Shown piece after piece: positions 10,228-17,879 of a stretch of DNA of 64,000 nucleotides (the first letter of the stretch is position 1; the number at the start of each line of letters is the position of its first letter). The stretch spans positions 3,873,001-3,937,000 of the forward strand of contig NZ_CP120416.1 in NCBI RefSeq assembly GCF_032773895.1, read 5' to 3'. The position numbers and the translations under genes were made by a program. Under the pieces are notes generated by a model. That model saw only the letters and a program-made list of their open reading frames with translations. It made no database searches and was not told where the DNA came from. Source of the DNA: Teredinibacter sp. KSP-S5-2. Its GTDB lineage: Bacteria; Pseudomonadota; Gammaproteobacteria; Pseudomonadales; Cellvibrionaceae.

Positions 10228-10980
10228 ATGAGTAATACAATTCCTGCAAAAAATGTTGAAGTCGCAAGAAAGTTAAAATTCAATATTTATCGCCATAACC
10301 CTAAGGATGAGAACAGTAAGCCCTTTTTTCAGACTTACGAAATTGACGAAGCGGATTCCATGACGTTATTCATCGCGTTAAGCGAAATTCGCGAAAACCT
10401 GGATCCAACAGTACAGTTTGACTTTGTATGTCGCGCGGGTATTTGTGGTAGCTGTGCAATGCTAGTGAATGGCCGTCCAAAACTGGCTTGTCGTACACTA
10501 ACCAAAGACCTCCCTTCAGAAGTGACTCTTGCTCCTCTACCCGGCTTTGAGCTAATTGGGGACCTTTCTGTGAACACCGGTAAATGGATGCGTAACATGT
10601 CCGAGCATCTAGAAACCTGGATTCACAATAAGGAAAAAGAGAACTTCAACGTAATTGAAGAGCGAATGGATCCAGATAAGGCAGAGGAAATCTACGAGCT
10701 TGAGCGTTGTGTTGAATGTGGCTGCTGTATTGCGGCATGCGGAACAGCTCAAATGCGTAATGACTTTGTTGGCGCTGTCGGCATCAACCAGCTTGCACGC
10801 TTCAGTATCGACCCAAGAGACGACCGGGACGATGCCAAGTTCTATGAAGTACTTGGAACTGACGAGGGTGTATTTGGTTGTATGACACTGCTTGGTTGTG
10901 ACGATATGTGTCCGAAGGAATTGCCTTTGGCTCAACAAATCGCTTACATGCGCAGAAAAATGGCTAAAGCCGAAGTGTAA
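10228..10980 (+). CDS. frdB: fumarate reductase / succinate dehydrogenase iron-sulfur subunit
   Basis: Electron-transfer subunit between the flavoprotein and the heme anchor. 250 aa with an N-terminal [2Fe-2S] ferredoxin domain (CRAGICGSCAM ... LACRT) and a C-terminal domain holding the two cubane-type cluster motifs (CVECGCCIAACGT and GCDDMCPKELP). The segment MTLLGC supplies the remaining cysteine. It has a strong Shine-Dalgarno (AAGAGGAG) 13 bases after frdA and is followed by a terminator, closing the operon. Confidence 0.94.
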   Translation: MSNTIPAKNVEVARKLKFNIYRHNPKDENSKPFFQTYEIDEADSMTLFIALSEIRENLDPTVQFDFVCRAGICGSCAMLVNGRPKLACRTLTKDLPSEVTLAPLPGFELIGDLSVNTGKWMRNMSEHLETWIHNKEKENFNVIEERMDPDKAEEIYELERCVECGCCIAACGTAQMRNDFVGAVGINQLARFSIDPRDDRDDAKFYEVLGTDEGVFGCMTLLGCDDMCPKELPLAQQIAYMRRKMAKAEV

Positions 10981-11004
10981 TCTGCCATTTTATTCAAATA
11001 GAAG

Positions 11005-11028
11005 CCCGGCCTAGCGCCGGGTTTTTTT
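11005..11028 (+). terminator. Rho-independent terminator after frdB
   Basis: CCCGGC (11005-11010), loop CTAGC, GCCGGG (11016-11021), then TTTTTTT. Confidence 0.9.
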
Positions 11029-11219
11029 ATGTCCGACACAGAAAAATACAACCCGTATAAGCCAAATCTATACCATAGTAATAGCCCCTTTCACTCACAG
11101 CACTCATTACGAAACTGATCAAAATACCACCTATATAAGACATACTTGTTTTATTTTTCACTCACCTTAGCCATGCTAATTTTTAATGACCACATTATTG
11201 TTGTAATAAAAGGTCGGTC

Positions 11220-12515
11220 ATGAACAAATTTATTCCTACCCTTATTCTGTTACTTTCCCTGTTTGGATTAGCCTCCTGCCAAACACAAATAAGTAAAGAT
11301 GTTTTTTCTGGTTGGAGCACAAGCGAAGTCAAAACACTAAAAACAGTTAACGATGATTTCACGGATTTACGGGCATTCGGTGATGCTATCGGCGATAAAC
11401 GCATTGTTATGCTCGACGAACTCACCCACGGTGAAGGCAATATCTTTGCTTTAAAATCCCGCCTAATCGAATATCTACATAAAGAAAAAGGCTTTGATGT
11501 TTTTGCTATAGAAAGCGGTATTTTCGATGTGCATAACATTTGGCAAAATGAGAAAACACCCATCGCACAACAAGCTCCTGGCAATATTTTTTACATGTAT
11601 GCCAACAGCAAAGAAGTCATTCCCTTATTCAACTATATCGACTCCACCCGAAGTAGTGATCGACCGCTAGAACTCGCCGGTTTTGATGGACGACTCAGCG
11701 GTGAGCTTTCCAAAAATATGCTCACAGCAAAGTTTGCCGAATATCTAAAATCCAAAAGCCTCTCAGACGAACAACGATCAACCTGGGAAGGATTTTCTAC
11801 CATGGCAAGCGACTTGCTAAACGGTAAACTCAATGATGCAACACCCGAAGTGCAAGACCGTTTTTTTCAGGGTGTAAGTCAATTACGTGACGTCCTCGCT
11901 GATGACAGAGTCCCTTCCAGTGACCCGTATAATTCTGATTCCTACTGGCGACAAATAACCGATAGTTTAGCCAAAATGGCTGAAGTCTATTGGGGAATCA
12001 AGGAATTCCACGAACATGATCTGGTAATGGCGGACAATATTGATTGGATGCTAACCAAGGCTTACCCGAACAAAAAAATTATTCTCTGGGGACACTACAT
12101 TCATCTCAATAAATACGGCAATTACGCAGAGTCATTAACCAACCCGGATAAACCCGCTTCAGAATATACTCGCGTTGATAACTTGACTTCTGCACTGGCA
12201 AAAAAATGGAAAGACGAAATCTATGTCGCGCACTTTACTGGAAGCCACGGCAGTTACATCGAATTCAGAGACATGAACACCGGCCATTTTTCAACCCGCG
12301 ATAAAGCGCTTCTGGAAAATATAATCAAACCGGAAAATAGCGATACAGCTGTATTCGTGGACACTTCTACTACAGATCTCAATGCACCAGAACTGAATAA
12401 AATAAAAGTGTGGTCTCATGAATACAAAACCAAAATGCCACTTCGGGATGCACCCGACTACTGGGACGGCGTGTTTATTTTCCCGCAAATAACACCTGTG
12501 GATTACAATTATTAA
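11220..12515 (+). CDS. erythromycin-esterase-family lipoprotein
   Basis: 431 aa with a lipoprotein signal (LFGLASC, Cys about residue 20), so probably anchored in the envelope. The erythromycin esterase family core is recognisable: VMLDELTHGEGN with the catalytic Glu/His, an Arg in LKSRLIEYL, GFDVFAIESG, the MADNI segment, and a second His-containing motif LWGHYIHLNK. Family members hydrolyse macrolide lactones, but many chromosomal homologues have unknown substrates, so antibiotic resistance should not be assumed. It stands alone after the frd terminator and ends at a perfect hairpin. Confidence 0.75.
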   Translation: MNKFIPTLILLLSLFGLASCQTQISKDVFSGWSTSEVKTLKTVNDDFTDLRAFGDAIGDKRIVMLDELTHGEGNIFALKSRLIEYLHKEKGFDVFAIESGIFDVHNIWQNEKTPIAQQAPGNIFYMYANSKEVIPLFNYIDSTRSSDRPLELAGFDGRLSGELSKNMLTAKFAEYLKSKSLSDEQRSTWEGFSTMASDLLNGKLNDATPEVQDRFFQGVSQLRDVLADDRVPSSDPYNSDSYWRQITDSLAKMAEVYWGIKEFHEHDLVMADNIDWMLTKAYPNKKIILWGHYIHLNKYGNYAESLTNPDKPASEYTRVDNLTSALAKKWKDEIYVAHFTGSHGSYIEFRDMNTGHFSTRDKALLENIIKPENSDTAVFVDTSTTDLNAPELNKIKVWSHEYKTKMPLRDAPDYWDGVFIFPQITPVDYNY

Positions 12516-12525
12516 GGTATTCTAT

Positions 12526-12552
12526 GTATATAGGGCAAAACGCCCTATATAC
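12526..12552. terminator. 11-bp perfect hairpin between convergent genes
   Basis: GTATATAGGGC (12526-12536), loop AAAAC, GCCCTATATAC (12542-12552). There is no T-run, so it is a weak or factor-dependent terminator at best, but the position between converging genes fits. Confidence 0.5.
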
Positions 12553-12594
12553 CCCCGTTCTTATTTTGGGCAAAACTCGCCATACCGACACAAA

Positions 12595-13068
12595 CTATTC
12601 AGACATCAACTGCCCCAGTATTTTTCCAACCAACATATCGTCTACATGCCCCAGCTGGTTAACGCGAATTAAACCTTGTTTATCAATAATGATTAAGCTC
12701 GGAGTGCCGTTTAATCGATATGCGGACATTGTTTGGGGAATCGTAGAATCAGTTGATGCTTGATCTACCGCCACCGGGAAAGCCAACTTATATTCGTGAA
12801 TAAACACATTTAATGCGTCAATGCCCATCACATCATGATGTTCAAACACGGAATGCAGCCCAATAAGAAGTATTTCTTCCGAAGAAAAAAGTTGAGACAT
12901 TTTTTTGGCTTGCGGAATGCAATAGCTGATACATCCTGGGCACAACATCTGGAAAGCATAAATGACAATCACTTTCCCCCTATGCTCTTGAATACTCAGC
13001 TCCTTTTCAGTGTTAACCCAATTACTCACCTGAAGCTCAGGCGCATAAGTATGAATAAGAGGTTGCAT
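12595..13068 (-). CDS. thioredoxin-fold (TlpA/redoxin-like) protein
   Basis: 157 aa, no signal peptide. The thioredoxin fold is evident from VIVIYAFQMLCPGCISYC (redox motif Cys43-Pro-Gly-Cys46, with a further Cys50) and the cis-Pro region LNGTPSLIIIDKQGLIR. The fold resembles AhpC/TSA-type redoxins. I use the ATG at 13068, which has AGGTGG upstream, rather than the GTG at 13077. It is probably co-transcribed after the small CPVC protein and lies in the divergon of the MarR-type regulator. A thiol-disulfide reductase or peroxidase role is inferred; the substrate is unknown. Confidence 0.75.
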   Translation of the reverse strand: MQPLIHTYAPELQVSNWVNTEKELSIQEHRGKVIVIYAFQMLCPGCISYCIPQAKKMSQLFSSEEILLIGLHSVFEHHDVMGIDALNVFIHEYKLAFPVAVDQASTDSTIPQTMSAYRLNGTPSLIIIDKQGLIRVNQLGHVDDMLVGKILGQLMSE

Positions 13069-13123
13069 ATACACCACCTGCTAATAGGTGCCAAGCAACC
13101 TGCCTGGCACGAATCGAACTAAA

Positions 13124-13363
13124 TCAAGCTGCTTTTACATCTTCAATAGATGCACCAAAATTAATATGAAAGACATTTCCCTCAATGACCAATGCAGGAA
13201 CAGAAATAACGCCGCTCTTTTCAGCCTCTGCAATAAGTTCCGGTGAATCGCCAAGATGAACGACTTTCACCTCATACTCAGCCGGATTTAAGGCGCTTAG
13301 AAATTGCTGTTCAGCGGAAACACAGACGGGACAACCGGCATGATAGAAATAAGCTGTTTTCAT
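13124..13363 (-). CDS. small thioredoxin-like protein (CPVC)
   Basis: 79 aa, about the size of a glutaredoxin. It starts MKTAYFYHAGCPVCVSAE with the redox-active Cys11/Cys14 pair; a Pro-containing SVPALVIEG segment supplies the cis-Pro loop. No export signal, so cytoplasmic. It is the first gene of the leftward unit, 127 bases from the divergent MarR-type regulator, whose intergenic palindromes overlap its probable promoter. It may act as a thiol reductase with the downstream CPGC protein. Confidence 0.75.
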   Translation of the reverse strand: MKTAYFYHAGCPVCVSAEQQFLSALNPAEYEVKVVHLGDSPELIAEAEKSGVISVPALVIEGNVFHINFGASIEDVKAA

Positions 13364-13397
13364 AATTACTCTCCTAAGATAAAAATCGAATAGTGGT

Positions 13398-13428
13398 TAT
13401 ATTGCGCAATATAGTATCGAGTCGATAC
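13398..13428. promoter_or_regulatory. two abutting palindromes, likely operators
   Basis: TATATTGCGCAATATA (13398-13413) is a perfect 16-mer palindrome, followed at once by GTATCGAGTCGATAC (13414-13428), perfect 7-1-7. The half-site GACTCGATAC recurs at 13471-13480, just before the regulator start. Best candidates for binding of the divergent MarR-type protein. Confidence 0.6.
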
Positions 13429-13452
13429 GACCATACTCTCAGCAAAATTACC

Positions 13453-13466
13453 CCTTGTCAACAAGG
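13453..13466. promoter_or_regulatory. short palindrome in the same divergent promoter
   Basis: CCTTGT-CA-ACAAGG is a perfect 6-2-6 inverted repeat, 24 bases before the regulator start. It may be another operator or part of a promoter. Confidence 0.4.
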
Positions 13467-13489
13467 TTTTGACTCGATACCATTTCGGT

Positions 13490-14056
13490 ATGACTTCCAA
13501 CCTATACTCGATCATTGAACGACTATCCAACTTACTGCGCTCGGAATCCCGATCTCAAGGACAAGACCTCGGGCTTCAGCCAGTGCAGCACGAGGCATTG
13601 CATTACATATCACGATGTAACCGATATTCAGACACCCCCCAAGGCGTAACCGAATACCTTGGACTCACCAAAGGTACAGTCTCTCAGACTTTGAAAGTAT
13701 TAGAGTCCCGAGGCCTGATAGAGAAGAAAAAAGACAGCGCAGACAAACGCATCACGCACTTGCAAATCACAGCCGCGGGAAGTAGCTACCTGACATCCAC
13801 CACACCACCAGGAGACTTTCTTAAAGCTGTTGAGAGACTAGGACAGGAAAAAGTAACGGTGTTAAATGAATTACTCTGCGAGTTGCTAAAAGCGTATCAA
13901 ACCTTGCAAGGCAGAGAGGGATTTGGGGTCTGCAAACAATGCAAATTTAATCAACGCAGAAAAGATGGGTTCTTCTGCGAGCTAACCCGGGAATCACTGA
14001 GCAGTGAAGATATTAGGCTTATTTGTAAAGAGTTTACCAAAACAATAAGTACTTAA
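13490..14056 (+). CDS. MarR-family regulator with C-terminal four-cysteine motif
   Basis: 188 aa from ATG 13490. The winged helix shows LTKGTVSQTLKVLESRGLIEKKKDSADKR, the typical MarR recognition helix and wing. The unusual part is the C-terminal extension with four cysteines at residues 148, 151, 163 and 179 (CX2C-X11-C-X15-C), which could bind a metal or an iron-sulfur cluster or sense thiol oxidation. It is divergent from two thioredoxin-fold proteins and separated from them by several palindromes, so autoregulation plus control of a redox pair is the simplest reading. The ligand or signal is unknown. Confidence 0.75.
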   Translation: MTSNLYSIIERLSNLLRSESRSQGQDLGLQPVQHEALHYISRCNRYSDTPQGVTEYLGLTKGTVSQTLKVLESRGLIEKKKDSADKRITHLQITAAGSSYLTSTTPPGDFLKAVERLGQEKVTVLNELLCELLKAYQTLQGREGFGVCKQCKFNQRRKDGFFCELTRESLSSEDIRLICKEFTKTIST

Positions 14057-14410
14057 AATAAATCTAAAGAGCATAAACGAAAAGAAAACATACCATAAGA
14101 GCGATATGAAAATATTCTCAAATGAAAACCAACATAAAAAACATCTCCATTCTCCATTAAAAAATTCATTAACATCTAGAGATCAAAGAAAAAACAAAAA
14201 CCTAAAAAGAAAATACCGCGACAACATATCCGACACACAAACAAAAAAAACAATAAATATGACGTAGTTCTACAAAAATAATATCAACTGATATACCTTT
14301 TGACAAAGCAAAGAAATCGAGAAGGCAAGCATCTTTATCCCTACTCGCAGGATATGACTGAAACAGATATTAGATTTTAATAAAACAACTATAGTTGTTT
14401 GTTAAAAACC

Positions 14411-14442
14411 ACCTCAAGACTGCGTTAACGCAAAATTGAGGT
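14411..14442 (+). promoter_or_regulatory. hairpin in the leader of the small secreted peptide gene
   Basis: ACCTCAA (14411-14417) pairs with TTGAGGT (14436-14442) and encloses the palindrome GCGTTAACGC (14422-14431). It lies 28 bases before the start codon. The remaining 14057-14410 stretch is very AT-rich, and I see no convincing gene in it. Confidence 0.45.
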
Positions 14443-14469
14443 ATCAATCATTAACAAGGGAGTTAATCA

Positions 14470-14631
14470 ATGAGTAAAAAAATTACTATAATCGCGTTAA
14501 TAGTCGTAGGTATAGCAGCGTCAATTGGTTCAGCTGTAGCTCAACCCCCTCCTCCTGAGTGGATATATCAGCAATGCATGGCATCGGGAATGTATACTGA
14601 AGAATACTGCAGAATGATCGCAGGACTCTGA
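14470..14631 (+). CDS. small secreted two-cysteine peptide (53 aa)
   Basis: Not a recognised family. The ATG has a good Shine-Dalgarno (AGGGAG, about seven bases upstream). Residues 1-24 form a standard signal peptide (KK, hydrophobic core, cut at AVA-QPP). The predicted mature peptide is about 29 residues: four prolines, then two cysteines (36 and 47, CX10C) that could form a disulfide in the periplasm. It is a stand-alone unit with its own leader hairpin and a perfect 12-bp terminator, which supports a real transcript. Function unknown. Confidence 0.6.
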   Translation: MSKKITIIALIVVGIAASIGSAVAQPPPPEWIYQQCMASGMYTEEYCRMIAGL

Positions 14632-14705
14632 TTCTAATAGCTAGAAATAAGAAGTATTCAGCAATAAGTAGAATATGAGTTTTAATTCTGTTTAATTTCC
14701 AATTT

Positions 14706-14735
14706 GAGCTACTAAAGTATCATCTTTAGTAGCTC
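14706..14735. terminator. 12-bp perfect terminator hairpin
   Basis: GAGCTACTAAAG (14706-14717), loop TATCAT, CTTTAGTAGCTC (14724-14735), AT-rich flanks. It sits between the small peptide gene and the convergent AAA ATPase and may serve both. Confidence 0.75.
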
Positions 14736-14792
14736 TATAAAAATATTTTTGCGAAAAGAGTACATTTTCAATTCATCCTGCCAGAAACGACA

Positions 14793-16268
14793 CTAATTCG
14801 CATACACCGCTCTTTCACTTGCCCAGTGACGTAACTTAGCAATGTTTTCAGCCATAACAACGGATAAAGGTTGAGTTTTACATATCGCATCCATTATTCG
14901 GTCTGTATTAACGTTGGTGTTTCTAGCCGCAGCGGCGTAGGTTGCACTAACAATTGCCTGCTCGATTTCCGCACCGGTAAATCCTTCAGCGGCTTCAGCT
15001 AAAGTGCCGATATCGTAATGCTCTGGATCCAAACCACGTTTTTGTAAATGAATTAAGAAAATTGCCGAACGCATTTTAAGATCAGGTAAATCAACAAAGA
15101 AGATTTCGTCAAATCGACCTTTACGCATTAACTCTGGAGGAAGCTGACTGATATCGTTACTTGTTGCCACCACAAAAACCTGGCTACTTCGTTCAGACAT
15201 CCAGGTTAACAACGACCCCAACAGTCTTTTAGACGTGGCATTGTCTGAGCCTTCTGTGGACATACCTTTTTCAATTTCGTCCATCCATAAGATACAGGGC
15301 GACATTAAATCAGCGAGCTTCAATGCCTCCCTTAAGTTTTTTTCCGTTTCCCCGACATATTTATTGTACAAAGCCCCCATATCCAGCCTCAGTAATGGCA
15401 TACCCCATACACCGGCAATCGCCTTTGCAGCCAAGCTTTTACCACCACCTTGCACACCAAATAACAACACCCCCTTCGGAGGATCTAATTGGCTATCTCC
15501 GTCTTTTTGCATAGCATGCCGACGATCTTCTAACCATTTTTTCAGGTTAAACAGTCCCGCAACATTTTTTAGATGCTCAGTGCTGTATTCAAAATGCAAT
15601 ACGCCATCCATATCCATCAATTCAAATTTCGCACGGGTAATTTCCGGCAAGTCGGTTTCGGTAATCGCGCCGTCATCCGTTATCGCACCATGAGCAAGAC
15701 GGCGAACATCTTGGTGGGGCAAGCCACGTAAGTTATTGACCAACTTCTGTAGCGTTGCATTATCGGTACGTATTTTGTGTTTACCATTTCTACTTGCCCA
15801 CTTTTTCGCCTCTTCTCGAATAATATTTAATATCTCTTCGTCATTAGGCATAGATAAGCTGACAGAAACAGCAAAGCGGGTTAACTCAGGCGGGAGTTTC
15901 AAGCGATAGCTAAGCAGAATAATTTTGTGTGGATTGCTTTTATAGCCAAGAGCAATGTCCTTTAAATGTCGAACAATTTTGGGCTCATCCAAAAAGGGGT
16001 GAAAGTCGCAAAGAATAAACGCACTGGTTGGTTGTTTTTTGATAAATTGCAGTAGTTTTTCCGGTTCTGAATAATTCTCATCCTCTTTGGATTCGATACC
16101 AAAACCAAGGGGCCCTATCCCTTCAGATACAGACCAACGCATAGCGGGAATATTCGCCTGCCTGAACTGACTTTTCATTAATTCTATTGCACGTTGCTCG
16201 TCGTATGTTTCAACAACAATTAGTGAAATATTGGTTTTTAAAATTAAACGTAAGTCATTATTGTTCAT
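14793..16268 (-). CDS. Ycf46-like AAA+ ATPase
   Basis: About 491 aa. The N-terminal half resembles the Ycf46 type (LKTNISLIVVETYDEQRAIEL ... ILCDFHPFLDEPKIVRHLKD), followed by one AAA+ module: Walker A GVQGGGKS, pore-loop-like YNKYVGETEKN, Walker B ILWMDEIEK, sensor-1 VVATSND and an Arg-finger region MRKGRFDEIFF. The long reading from 16364 runs through the upstream gene's terminator, so I start at ATG 16268 (MNNNDLRLIL). Ycf46 proteins are best known in cyanobacteria and plastids, where they have been linked to photosynthetic carbon use; the role in heterotrophs is unclear. Probably cytoplasmic. Confidence 0.78.
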   Translation of the reverse strand: MNNNDLRLILKTNISLIVVETYDEQRAIELMKSQFRQANIPAMRWSVSEGIGPLGFGIESKEDENYSEPEKLLQFIKKQPTSAFILCDFHPFLDEPKIVRHLKDIALGYKSNPHKIILLSYRLKLPPELTRFAVSVSLSMPNDEEILNIIREEAKKWASRNGKHKIRTDNATLQKLVNNLRGLPHQDVRRLAHGAITDDGAITETDLPEITRAKFELMDMDGVLHFEYSTEHLKNVAGLFNLKKWLEDRRHAMQKDGDSQLDPPKGVLLFGVQGGGKSLAAKAIAGVWGMPLLRLDMGALYNKYVGETEKNLREALKLADLMSPCILWMDEIEKGMSTEGSDNATSKRLLGSLLTWMSERSSQVFVVATSNDISQLPPELMRKGRFDEIFFVDLPDLKMRSAIFLIHLQKRGLDPEHYDIGTLAEAAEGFTGAEIEQAIVSATYAAAARNTNVNTDRIMDAICKTQPLSVVMAENIAKLRHWASERAVYAN

Positions 16269-16326
16269 AAAGCCGCTTAATGCCCCTGTCTTTTTATTTG
16301 TCTTTAGTATGAGCGTACACGCAGAC

Positions 16327-16353
16327 AAAAAAAAGCCCCGACGAGTCGGGGCT
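16327..16353 (-). terminator. terminator after the small sorting-signal protein
   Basis: On the minus strand AGCCCCGA-CTCG-TCGGGGCT is followed by eight T residues. It separates the 63-aa gene from the Ycf46-like gene. Confidence 0.9.
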
Positions 16354-16372
16354 GGCACCTTCACAACAAAGG

Positions 16373-16564
16373 CTAGCTTTTAAACTTTCTACGAGAAATG
16401 ACCAGTCCAACCATTCCAATCATAACCAGGAACAAACTTCCATAATCAGGGGAACCAGCTGAAGCAGCAGAATTCATAATCATTGAATATTCAAAAGGAG
16501 CCGCAATTAGCACCGTTGACATAACCACTAAAAACGCAGTGATAAGTACTTTAGATAATTTCAT
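16373..16564 (-). CDS. tiny protein with signal peptide and PEP-CTERM-like C-terminal sorting signal (63 aa)
   Basis: Residues 1-22 are a signal peptide (KLSK, hydrophobic, ending LIAAP). The C-terminus has the tripartite layout of exosortase substrates: a short Pro-containing motif (SPDYGS), one transmembrane helix (LFLVMIGMVGLVI) and a basic end (SRRKFKS). The motif is SPDYG rather than PEP, so this is a variant and not a certain member. The mature part would be only about 20 residues. Clear Shine-Dalgarno (TAGGAGA). A consensus sigma-54 promoter precedes it and a strong terminator follows, so it is a monocistronic unit, plausibly under the sigma-54 activator PrsR at 26.3 kb. Confidence 0.65.
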   Translation of the reverse strand: MKLSKVLITAFLVVMSTVLIAAPFEYSMIMNSAASAGSPDYGSLFLVMIGMVGLVISRRKFKS

Positions 16565-16624
16565 ATGTCATCTCCTATGTTTGAGTATCCAAATAACAGT
16601 CACACCTGACTGCACTCCCGTATT

Positions 16625-16641
16625 AGCAACATACGGGCCAA
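16625..16641 (-). promoter_or_regulatory. sigma-54 (-24/-12) promoter
   Basis: The minus strand reads TTGGCCCGTATGTTGCT: the invariant GG and GC are separated by exactly 10 bases, as in the consensus TGGCACG-N4-TTGC. The predicted start point near 16614 leaves a roughly 50-base leader before the 63-aa gene. Confidence 0.75.
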
Positions 16642-16802
16642 CTTTTTTATGCAGTAAAATCAATTACTTATATCCACCCTCGCACTAAGATGTAAAATTA
16701 GCTGACAGACAAATACAGGCAAACAACACACTATTTGCATAGTCGAACCAGAACGGTATTATCACCAACACAAGCAGACCTCAATCTTTGAGCAACCGAT
16801 AT

Positions 16803-17450
16803 ATGTCCTCACCAACAAAACTCACCGTTATCGACCTACTTATTGGTCAGTTTGATAACGCGTTACGCACCCTTTCAGATGGAACCCAACCACTCACCAG
16901 AGAGACGCCCAGCAATAGCATGGATGAGCTAGAACTGACGGATCACGAGAGAAAACACGCAGCAGGGCTAATGCGAGTAAACCATTCCGGGGAGGTGTGC
17001 GCTCAAGCCTTATACCAGGGACAAGCGCTCACAGCCAAGTTGCCAGAAGTACGCAAAGAAATGGAGCAGGCAGCAGACGAAGAAGTAGACCACTTAGCTT
17101 GGTGTGAAGAAAGAATAAGTGAACTGGGCAGCCACACTAGCTTGCTGAACCCGCTGTGGTACGGTTTATCTTTTGGTATCGGAGCAACTGCCGGCTTAAT
17201 CAGTGACAAAATCAGCCTGGGCTTTGTAGCCGCAACAGAAGAACAGGTCTGTAAACATCTTGAAAGCCATCTGCAAAACTTACCTGCTCAAGATGAGAAA
17301 TCTCGCGCGATTGTCAGTCAAATGCTGGAAGATGAAGCCAAACACGCCCACACGGCACTCGAAGCCGGCGGAGTGCGCTTTCCCGGCTTGATAAAAAGTG
17401 GAATGACCTTGATATCCAAGGCCATGACCAAAACCAGCTATAGAGTCTAG
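16803..17450 (+). CDS. coq7: COQ7-type 2-polyprenyl-3-methyl-6-methoxy-1,4-benzoquinol hydroxylase
   Basis: Di-iron carboxylate monooxygenase for the last ring hydroxylation of ubiquinone synthesis. Iron-binding motifs are intact: [46 protein letters not shown] and [16 protein letters not shown]. At 215 aa from ATG 16803 it matches the Pseudomonas enzyme; the TTG at 16788 is an unlikely alternative. It replaces flavin-type UbiF, as in many pseudomonads and their relatives. Its presence shows that the organism makes ubiquinone. Next to osmC and crp, a common gammaproteobacterial order. Confidence 0.95.
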   Translation: MSSPTKLTVIDLLIGQFDNALRTLSDGTQPLTRETPSNSMDELELTDHERKHAAGLMRVNHSGEVCAQALYQGQALTAKLPEVRKEMEQAADEEVDHLAWCEERISELGSHTSLLNPLWYGLSFGIGATAGLISDKISLGFVAATEEQVCKHLESHLQNLPAQDEKSRAIVSQMLEDEAKHAHTALEAGGVRFPGLIKSGMTLISKAMTKTSYRV

Positions 17451-17456
17451 CCAGCC

Positions 17457-17879
17457 TTATTCAAACTCCCGAACTTCATAGCCGTGGGTAACCTCTACGC
17501 CCGCGGCTTCCATCATAATCGAAGCAGAGCAATACTTTTCCGCAGAAAGCTCGACCGCCTTCTTAACTTGTACCTCTTTGATACCCTGCCCAGTCACGAT
17601 AAAGTTCATGTGAATTTTAGTAAACGGGGAAGGCACTCCTTCGGCTCTCTCTGCCGATAGCTCACAACGGCAATCAACCACCTTTTGCCTCGTTTTTTTC
17701 AAAATGCTCATCACATCAAAGGAGGCACAACCACCGAGGCCAATCAATATCATTTCCATTGGCCGAACCCCCATGTTTCGACCACCGTGATCGGGGGGAC
17801 CATCCATAACAACGCTATGCCCACTCCCGGATTCACCCAAAAACATGGCTTCGCCAGCCCATTTAACAACTGCCTGCAT
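17457..17879 (-). CDS. OsmC family peroxiredoxin-like protein
   Basis: 140 aa from ATG 17879, with AGGGTGA just upstream. OsmC/Ohr fold with the two conserved thiols in LGGCASFDVMS and AEKYCSASIMM, the redox pair that reduces organic hydroperoxides in characterised family members. It belongs to the YhfA-like OsmC group that neighbours crp in many gammaproteobacteria, and is divergent from crp here too. Substrate not determined. Confidence 0.85.
   Translation of the reverse strand: MQAVVKWAGEAMFLGESGSGHSVVMDGPPDHGGRNMGVRPMEMILIGLGGCASFDVMSILKKTRQKVVDCRCELSAERAEGVPSPFTKIHMNFIVTGQGIKEVQVKKAVELSAEKYCSASIMMEAAGVEVTHGYEVREFE

Noticed and set aside
14106-14267. 53-codon Lys/Asn-rich ORF in the AT-rich gap
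   Set aside because: Poor ribosome-binding site, composition explained by AT-richness alone, no domain or signal peptide.
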